NCBI RefSeq assembly: GCF_023343835.1
Contig: NC_064447.1
Coordinates: 10,250,501 to 10,314,500, forward strand
From: Lagopus muta
Lineage: Eukaryota; Chordata; Aves; Galliformes; Phasianidae
Length of the DNA: 64,000 nucleotides
Direction: 5' to 3'
Both the position numbers and the translations under genes were made by a program. The stretch's first letter is position 1. Each line of letters begins with the position of its first letter. Below are positions 57,201 to 64,000 of the stretch, in pieces. The notes under the pieces were generated by a model that was given only the letters and a program-made list of their open reading frames with translations, was not told the DNA's origin and did no database searches.

Positions 57201-59068
57201 GGGCATGTGAGGCAGCAGGAGGGGCCCTGTGGGATTTGTCCCATGCTCTCATCACTAAATCTTGCTGCATACTCTGGCCAGTTTCAGGTAATCTGCTGGC
57301 TTGTGTTGTACGGATTGTAGCTCTGTTATAGAGCTGCATAGAACTGTCCTTTCTAGAACAATAAAAAGCTCTGAATTTGGGGAAGAGAGGGGGGATTGTA
57401 CCCAGTCACAGCTGCTGGTAGGGTGGACAAGAAGCCTATGCTCCCCATGCTGTGGTCTATGGAGGGCACAGACTTCCTTCCCAGGAGTGCTGTAGTCTGG
57501 CTGGGAGCAGTCTGACAGCTTGTGAGTGAACGCCCACGTGGCTTTGTTGTGCAATGTTCCAGCTATCGTGTGGAGGAGCCAGCTGCCTTGGCAGAGCTGC
57601 AGAAGAAAGAATGGGATCCTATTGTTGCCTGGGCTGAGAAAAGGTGAGAGGTTAAAGCTATTTCTGAAGGCCCATAGCTGTAGTGCTCGTGACTCAGAAC
57701 TGCAAGATCCACGAGCTTTTCTAAAGGGCCATGTGATCGTGTCAGGTACAACGTGGCAATCGGATCCTCTACCAGCATCATGGGACCAAACATCCCAGCC
57801 AGCACCAGGGACACCTTCATCAGCCACCTGGCCTCCTACAACATGTGGGCTCTGCAAGGTGAGAGGCTGTGTGGGCTGCACAAGGGCAGGAGAGCTCCTG
57901 TCAATGAGAGAGAGGAGAGACTGTAATGTTTTTCCCTCCTGCTGATATGCCAGAGGTGATCTGAGCATTGAGGTCACTGCGGTGATGGTGTTCAGGAGAG
58001 CACTATTGTGCTGTTAATTGCACATCTGGCTGTTAGGAGCCCAGATGGGAGCGGGGAGGCATCACTGTGATCTGCCTGAGGGGGGACCACAGCCTGACTG
58101 TCCTTTCAGAGCATGGGAAGATGCTGCTGTAATGCTGCGGAAAACAACCATGAATGTTGTTTGTTTTGGATTTTTCCCTTCCAGGTATAGAATATGTAAT
58201 CACCCAGCTGAAATCTCTGATTCTGTCCATGGGCCTGATTGACAGGCACATTACAGTAGAGAAAGCCGTGCTGCTGTCTCGGCTGGAGGAAGAATACCAG
58301 GTAAATTATGTTACAGAGCAACCCTATAATTCAAATAGCAATAATCTCAGCATGACAAATGCACCCCCCCACCACAAATAACTGGCGGGGGAAGTGCCTG
58401 CTATTACCAGAGAGGTTCCACTCCACTAGTCTGGAGCACGCTGCTGTAGAGCAACATGATAGATGCAACAGCCCAGGGTGCTCTTGGGGCTGCCAGTTTC
58501 GTTTTGCAGAACCCAGGTGGCTGCTTTTCTCCCTCTCTAATCTGAAGTGCAAAGCCATGGATGGCTTCTCTTACTGTAGGTTTTCCAGCCCGGAGGCCTT
58601 GCTAGACACCAAACTATTATTAAATTGTTTCCTGTGAGATCACAAGCTGGAATCTGGCCTGGTGTGAAGCTCTCCCTGACCCAAAACAGCTGAAGTTGAT
58701 GAGAGTATTTTCATCCTCCCTTTAAGGGGTTTTGCTTCAGAGCTCAGTACAGAGGAAGCGTGTCCTTCCACCATATTCATCCAGAGATCTCCCTACCCTA
58801 GTAGTGCGCAGTCAGCACGGCTCCTGGAGGGCTGTCTGTGTTTCCAAGACATGAGAAAGGAGGCTGAGTTGCCTAGCAGCTCGGTCTGTAATCCAGTTCT
58901 GAACTGACTCGTGTTCCTCCTCTCCTTCAGATTCAGCGGTGGGGCAATGTGGAGTGGGCCCATGACTATGATCTGTGTGAGCTGCGTGCTCGTGCAGCAG
59001 CTGGGACTCTCTTTGTTCATCTCTGTTCAGAGAGCTCGACTGTAAAACACAAGCTGTTGCGGGACTAA
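54213..59068 (+). CDS. ATPAF2: ATP synthase F1 assembly factor 2, complete
   Basis: Mitochondrial chaperone (Atp12 family) that binds the F1 alpha subunit during ATP synthase assembly. Eight exons: 54213-54321, 55542-55586, 55911-56056, 56483-56580, 57563-57643, 57746-57858, 58185-58300, 58931-59068; 846 bases, 281 residues plus stop (human 289). The N-terminus MWRRRRLLQALGRLP is Arg-rich, without acidic residues up to about residue 36, as in a mitochondrial targeting peptide. Conserved segments: ERKRFYQNVS, LDHRKLKTPQAKLF, EALAIAVATEWDSQ, IMGPNIPA, LLSRLEEEYQIQRWG, FVHLCSESSTVKHKLL. Trp86 corresponds to human Trp94, mutated in a complex V deficiency. Exon 3 has two near-identical acceptors 22 bases apart; only the second keeps frame. 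Head-to-head with GID4, tail-to-tail with DRC3. Confidence 0.97.
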
Positions 59069-60494
59069 GGCTGCAGGACTGGGTGGAGGAGGAAGATGCC
59101 AGTGAATTGCTGCCATGACCCAGAGAGGGTAACCACCATTCTGCCACCACAGCTTGTCTGGGATCAGCCTTGTGCTGAGGAACTGCGGCTTTATGGGCAG
59201 CTCGTTGCTGCAGTGCAGCGCCAGCAGTTTTGAGCCCACGAGGAGGAAAGGTCAAGGTGAGCTCCCTCTGCGTTTTCAAGGCAGCAGCGTTGTCCATTAC
59301 CAGTGTCTGTAATTCATGAGAGGAGCTCCCTTGAAAGAAACAGCTTCCTGGGCAGGGCACAGCACAGACACACCTAGCATATGCCACATGTCTTCATAGC
59401 TGCCAGCTCCTGACACACACTTGTTATGGAAATCTGAAAACAGACTCCGTTGCATCTGTTCTTCATCCCTCAGTGTGCCTGTATGTAACACCAGGGTCTC
59501 TCTGTTTGATTAAAGGCACGCCTCTGCAAGATACTGAAAGCTAACGTTGCTGAGTATTTCTTTGTTTTAACTGTCAAGCCGTGGTGTAGATTCTGAGCTG
59601 CTGGGCTCTGTGCAGGTGGGGGAATGGCTGTAGGCAGAAAGTCACCGAGCAGAGCTGAGCAGGCGCTAGCTATCAGATGGATTAGCTCTCTCTGTGTCTC
59701 TGTGTGAGTCTCTGTGCTAGGTGCCCTGTCCTAGCAGCCAAGGAGCAGCAGGGAGCTGACTGTGCAGCGCTGGAGCAAGCAGGGAGGGGGAAACCTGGGC
59801 TGCAGCCATTTCCAAAAGCATAATGCACTCGGAGCTAAATCTGTACATCAGGCAGCACTAGCTGAAGGGCTTTCAGGAGACCTGGTCTCTCCCCAGAGTG
59901 CATGTGCAGCCACCCTTTCATTTAACCTTCCCACCTTTCTCCTTGCTGCTTGCCTCTAGCAGTACCGCCCTGGCCAGCATCATTCCTCAGAAGCTGCCCA
60001 CAAGTGAGTGCAGCAGCTGCTGTCACTGAGCAAGGAGGGGAATTAATGACTCCTCGCTCGGCTGTTGCGAGCGGCAGTGTGTGAGTTCCTGTGGAACCAT
60101 TGATTTCCCTTCCTGCTAGCTGGGGGCTGCTCTGCTCACGCTGCAGAAAGCTGCTTTTGCAAGAGGCAGTGATGAGACAAGGCTGCTAGGAACGCAGAGC
60201 CCCAGCCACAGCCTTGTGCTTGCTGAGCTAGAAACCTGCTGTTATTCTGGGAGGGGTTTGATGGAGAGCGCTCCTCTCCCCGGCTGCTGCCATGTGCCTG
60301 TGGCTCACAGGTTCCTGCCTCTGTGCTTGCAGGTACTAAAGCTTTCAGGCATGATGTGCTATGATGATTTGGTTCAATTAGCTCACAGCTGAGCCATAAC
60401 CCCTTGTGACCAGGTCTGAACTCGGGATGGGCTTCATGCCAACGTGATGGAAGAGACAAAGCTTCGTGTGCTTTTACAGAAACAATAAGTATCT
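59069..60494. other. ATPAF2 3' UTR and spacer to DRC3 (no gene seen)
   Basis: About 0.45 kb of ATPAF2 3' UTR up to the ATTAAA near 59.51 kb, then roughly 1 kb of ordinary spacer between the converging transcripts. No protein or RNA gene is recognised in it. Confidence 0.7.
59509..59514 (+). terminator. ATPAF2: Candidate ATPAF2 polyadenylation signal ATTAAA
   Basis: Plus-strand ATTAAA 440 bases after the ATPAF2 stop, in a GTTTGATTAAAGGCA context. It is the first common hexamer variant seen downstream of the stop. Confidence 0.5.
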
Positions 60495-60500
60495 TTTATT
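60495..60500 (-). terminator. DRC3: Candidate DRC3 polyadenylation signal AATAAA
   Basis: Minus-strand AATAAA 139 bases after the DRC3 stop codon, giving a short 3' UTR and a convergent end with ATPAF2. Confidence 0.65.
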
Positions 60501-60638
60501 TGCTGACTGTGGCAGGATGGAAGCAGGCCTTTGGCCTGAAATGTTCCAGACAGCACAGGCACAGAGGGGCAGTGTCCTTGCTGAGTGTTTTGCTGCTGTG
60601 TGCACCCAGATAAGGCAGCTGCCTGGCCCATGGCAGAC

Positions 60639-63411
60639 CTACTCCGTGAGCTCTGGAATCTGTGTGTTATCCAGCTGCTCCTGGAGATCATCGATGTACT
60701 GAAAAATCTCTTTGATACGGTTGCGGTTTCTGTCAATCTCATCTTGAAGAGCCTGAATAAATTGAACCCAAGTAGTGAACCTGCAGGCTTGTTGGGGTCC
60801 TGGCTGCAGCACAGAGGTCTCCAGCAAAGGCTGGGAAGCAGCTTTCCTAGCGGTGTCCCTGCCACCTGGGGCAGACCCATCAGTAACCCACCCCCACGTG
60901 AGCATGAAGGTCCCTTACCTTCTCTTTCACAGAGGCCTCCCAGCGATACATGTTGAGGAGGATGTCACACTCTCGCATGCTGATCTTCAGCAGGTGGATA
61001 TTATGGGATTTGTCGACCATGTTGACAATGGTGTTTTTGTCCACAAGAAACTAGGAGATAATACGACTGGATCAGGGGAGGAGCAGGCACGCAGCAAAAG
61101 CCACAGAGCTCAGAACTAGCAGCCCAGTAACTGCAGTGCTTGGGGGAAGAAAATAAGACCTCTGTTTCAGACTGACAAAGCCCTAATCGTCAGGATGACT
61201 CCAGTGCTTTTCCCTCTATGTGAAGGGACGTATGGGGAAATAGAGGCAGCACCTTGGGCCTCACCTTCTGGAGCAGGGAGCACCTCACAGTATGTGGCCA
61301 GCCCTTGCAGCAGCTGCTGTTGAAGCAAGGCTGCATATGCTGCAGCTCGCCTGTCCCAGCAGGTGCAGGAAGTGGAAAATCACATTTGAAAGGGTCTCTC
61401 GCACTGGTAGCACTGGCTGTAAATCTTCATCTTGGAGAGCCTTAGCTTCTAATCGAGGCAGTGACTTCCCCCATGGCTCTGAATAGAGGGTGGCTGTGCT
61501 AAACCATAATGAGTCTCCTCCTGCAGCCAAGTGCAGCTATATTGAACAAATGAAGATTGCTTCTCCGTGGAAATGGATGGCAGTGAGGCAAAATGGGTGC
61601 ACAGCAACGGTGCGTAACTGCAGCCATCTGCACAGCCCATAAAGCAGGGAGCTCCCCCGGGGGGCTGAGGGGTCTGGTCTGTGTCTGTCAGCTCTTGATT
61701 ACCCAGAGTAATGGGGAGCTGGGATAATCTGGACAGAGCGAAAACACAGCAAATGCAAAACTCAAGTCAATTAACCACTAAGTGAAGGAATAACGGAGGC
61801 GAAAAGGTCAGCAGCGTTGCTGACTGGAGCACTGCAACAATCTCTGCGCTTTCTGAAAGGCTCCTGGGATCTTCAGTATCAGAGCAAGACTGGGGCTGCA
61901 GTGGAAGGTGCATCTGGAATGCTGTGTCCTGTCTCCAGAACAGCTAATGGGCAGGAGAGCTCCCAGGAGGGCTCCCGAGATCACTGATGCAAACAGCCCC
62001 AGCACAAAGAAATCAGAGCAGTGTTTAGGTTTGCCTGTGGGGAGCAGGCAGAACCAGAACAAAACCAGCTGCAAGTGCAGCAGAGAAGCTGCCTGAGTGC
62101 CTGCTGGGCTGGGGCTTGAAAATCAGCCAGGGAAGTGAGCTGTGCTGGAGGCAAGAGAGAAATTTGCTCAGCACCGCTCTTGGGCTGCTGCCACCAGCTC
62201 TTGCAGAGCCCAGGGAAACCTGCAGTGCAGTCATCTCCATCCCACCCAGCAGAGAATGCCCAGCAGTGCTGCAGTTCAGCCATGCTCTGGTCAGACACAG
62301 CTCTAGCTGCACTGAGCCTCCTGGAAATCCTGTCCCTGCTAAGCAGAGGCTGCGGCCTCCTCCTCTTCCCTTCACCCCCACAGAGGGGGGTGAATTTTCT
62401 GCTGTCCTCACCTCACGAACATCATCTGGCAATTCCTCATCGAGCTCATTGTTAAGTGATTTCTCCAGAGCACTGATGGAGATCTCTAGCAGCTTCTCAT
62501 GGTGACGGTTTTCGAGGTCCCGGCACTGTGTCATCGTACAGAAGATGGTTAAGGAAAAGGCTGAGCACACCGTTCACTTCTAGAAATAAAACTGGACCTC
62601 CTGTAACAGGAGGCTGAGGCTCAGAAGGAGCTACAGAGGACGTGCTCCAAAGAGGGCTGCCAGCCCTGATGCAGGCGAGCAGAAAAGCACTCTGGTGTCC
62701 CATGTCCTCACAGCAGGCCTCGGGAAACAGCCTTGCTGCTGCCAGGATGTCAGGATTTGCACTTTCTGCTCTTAACCACAGCTCACATCAGGTCTCGTTC
62801 TCACTGCCATTACACAGAACTAAGAGTGTGCCTTGGTTTGCAGAGGAAGCTGAGGGAGGCCTCACAGGATGGAAGCTGAGCTCTGAATATGCCAATTATT
62901 TGCACCAAGCCACAGATTTATATACGTAATCTGCCACAGGAGTGCTTTGCTGCTCTTATCTCACATTGTTCCAGAAAACATCAGTAACACAAAAATGAAG
63001 CCCATTCAAAGAATACATATGGAAAACATGCTAGCTGGATCTGCCAGGAGTTGTGCCATGCATGCTCAAGAAAAAAGCAAGATCCCTAGGAGGGAGAAAG
63101 CTGTAAAAGTCCTAGAGACTTTCCATATGTGAGAACTCAGCCAGAGCCCTTTGTGCTTTCTGTATTTTCCACAGAAAGACTTGGAGCACCTTAAATGGCC
63201 ATTCCCACAAAGCTGGGAAAACGCATTTTCTGTTGACAAAAAATAGCCCAATTCTATTTCAGTGGCTCAGTTATAGATTTAGGATTGAAGTATATGCACC
63301 TTGCACAGAGATCCATGCCAACATGCTGTAAAAAGGATATATGCCTTTAACATTTTCAGTGAATGTTGATGCAATGACAGCAATGTTTCCTTCAAATTCC
63401 TTTATCAGTTC
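60639..63411 (-). CDS. DRC3: Dynein regulatory complex subunit 3, C-terminal part (LRRC48; 5' exons outside window)
   Basis: Axonemal protein of the nexin-dynein regulatory complex in motile cilia and flagella. Four 3' exons are visible: about 63307-63411 (ELIKEFEGNIAVIASTF...), 62412-62525 (CRDLENRHHEKLLEISISALE), 60919-61050 (FLVDKNTIVNMVDKSHNIHL) and 60639-60752 (ALQDEIDRNRNRIKEI...), ending PELTE-stop. They align with the coiled-coil C-terminus of human LRRC48, including CRDLEN, VDKDTIVN and HLLKI, at identical spacing through the last two exons. The leucine-rich repeats lie right of the window. The 3' border of the 63 kb exon is uncertain: no strong phase-0 donor follows the conserved TENV segment; weak GT sites occur after 63352 and 63307. 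An upstream acceptor at 60780 is rejected because it breaks the frame. Confidence 0.9.
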
Positions 63412-64000
63412 CTTAATGGAAAGAAAAAGAGGAAATGTTACAATGAACGCTTTCATGAACATAAAAGGAATCTAGGAAGAACCTAAAATTGATTATAATT
63501 TGGACTCACTGCTGTTGTTAGCACAGTCAGAACATGACCTACCTAAAGCATGTAAATGGTTTGAAAGCGCTGAGTTTATTTTCTCATTCAGGGACAGAAA
63601 ATCAGAATCAGCTTACTGGGGAGAAGCTGGTTGAGCGATGCTTACCTGGTCTCTGGAGCCATCCCATCCCTTTGTACTCTCACTGAATGCACAGTGTGCT
63701 GTACTCCTGCATTCTCCTTGTGTGTATGAAAAGCCTCTTTGTGAGAAGTGTAAGCAATGCCTGGGCTTACTGCAGCTTTTGTTTTAGTCCTCAGGAACGA
63801 AAATTGCTGCTGCCTAGTGCCTCTCTCAAAAATGGCTGATGGGGAATCTGTTAAGTGTTGCACTTAATGTCTTGATGTAACACTTCAAACACAACCACCC
63901 AAATCCCGCAATTCCAGAAGGGCATGCACAAAGGAATGTCTCTGATCTTTCCTTGAGTGACTGCAGATATATTAGGGCCAATTCAGGAAACATCAAAAGG
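63412..64000 (-). other. DRC3: DRC3 intron (partial, no exon seen)
   Basis: The next upstream DRC3 segment expected from mammals (around TLEMQLVEQL) was not found here on the minus strand, so this is read as intron running out of the window. Confidence 0.6.

Noticed and set aside
60753-60780. Upstream acceptor giving an FTTWVQF extension to the last DRC3 exon
   Set aside because: The preceding exon ends in phase 0, so this acceptor would shift the frame into a stop; the acceptor at 60752 gives exact spacing to human DRC3.

Overview
The window is nuclear DNA of a bird, most likely chicken or a close galliform. Three things point there: CR1 LINE fragments (near 23.0, 44.4 and 45.5 kb), very short introns inside long genes as on avian small chromosomes, and a gene order that is the mirror image of mammalian 17p11.2 (DRC3, ATPAF2, GID4, DRG2, MYO15A, ALKBH5). 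The species call is an inference; the gene calls rest on residue-level recognition of the translated exons.

Layout from left to right. 1-9219: ALKBH5 on the minus strand, with first and second coding exons and two introns; its last exons lie left of the window. 9.1-10.1 kb: GC-rich ALKBH5 promoter. 10410-31276: complete coding part of MYO15A, minus strand, 62 coding exons plus a candidate 6-base microexon, all in one open frame of 3453 residues (3455 with the microexon). 31.3-37.2 kb: gene-free stretch upstream of MYO15A with AT-rich islands that look like regulatory DNA. 37514-45041: complete DRG2, minus strand, 13 coding exons, 364 residues. 45.0-48.3 kb: DRG2 promoter, a CR1 remnant, and the 3' flank of GID4. 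48318-53782: complete GID4, minus strand, 6 exons, 225 residues. 53783-54212: a 430-base GC-rich divergent promoter. 54213-59068: complete ATPAF2, plus strand, 8 exons, 281 residues. 60639 to the right edge: 3' part of DRC3, minus strand, tail to tail with ATPAF2.

The genes do not form one pathway: m6A RNA demethylase, stereocilia myosin, translational GTPase, degron receptor of the CTLH ubiquitin ligase, F1-ATPase assembly chaperone, and a nexin-dynein regulatory complex subunit of motile cilia. I see no new multi-gene system. The most interesting material is inside MYO15A: a giant 5' exon with an added lysine/glutamate-rich N-terminus and a five-copy 15-residue tandem repeat, a candidate 6-base microexon in the motor domain, and a shortened linker after the first MyTH4 domain. 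No tRNA, rRNA, CRISPR or retroviral element was recognised.
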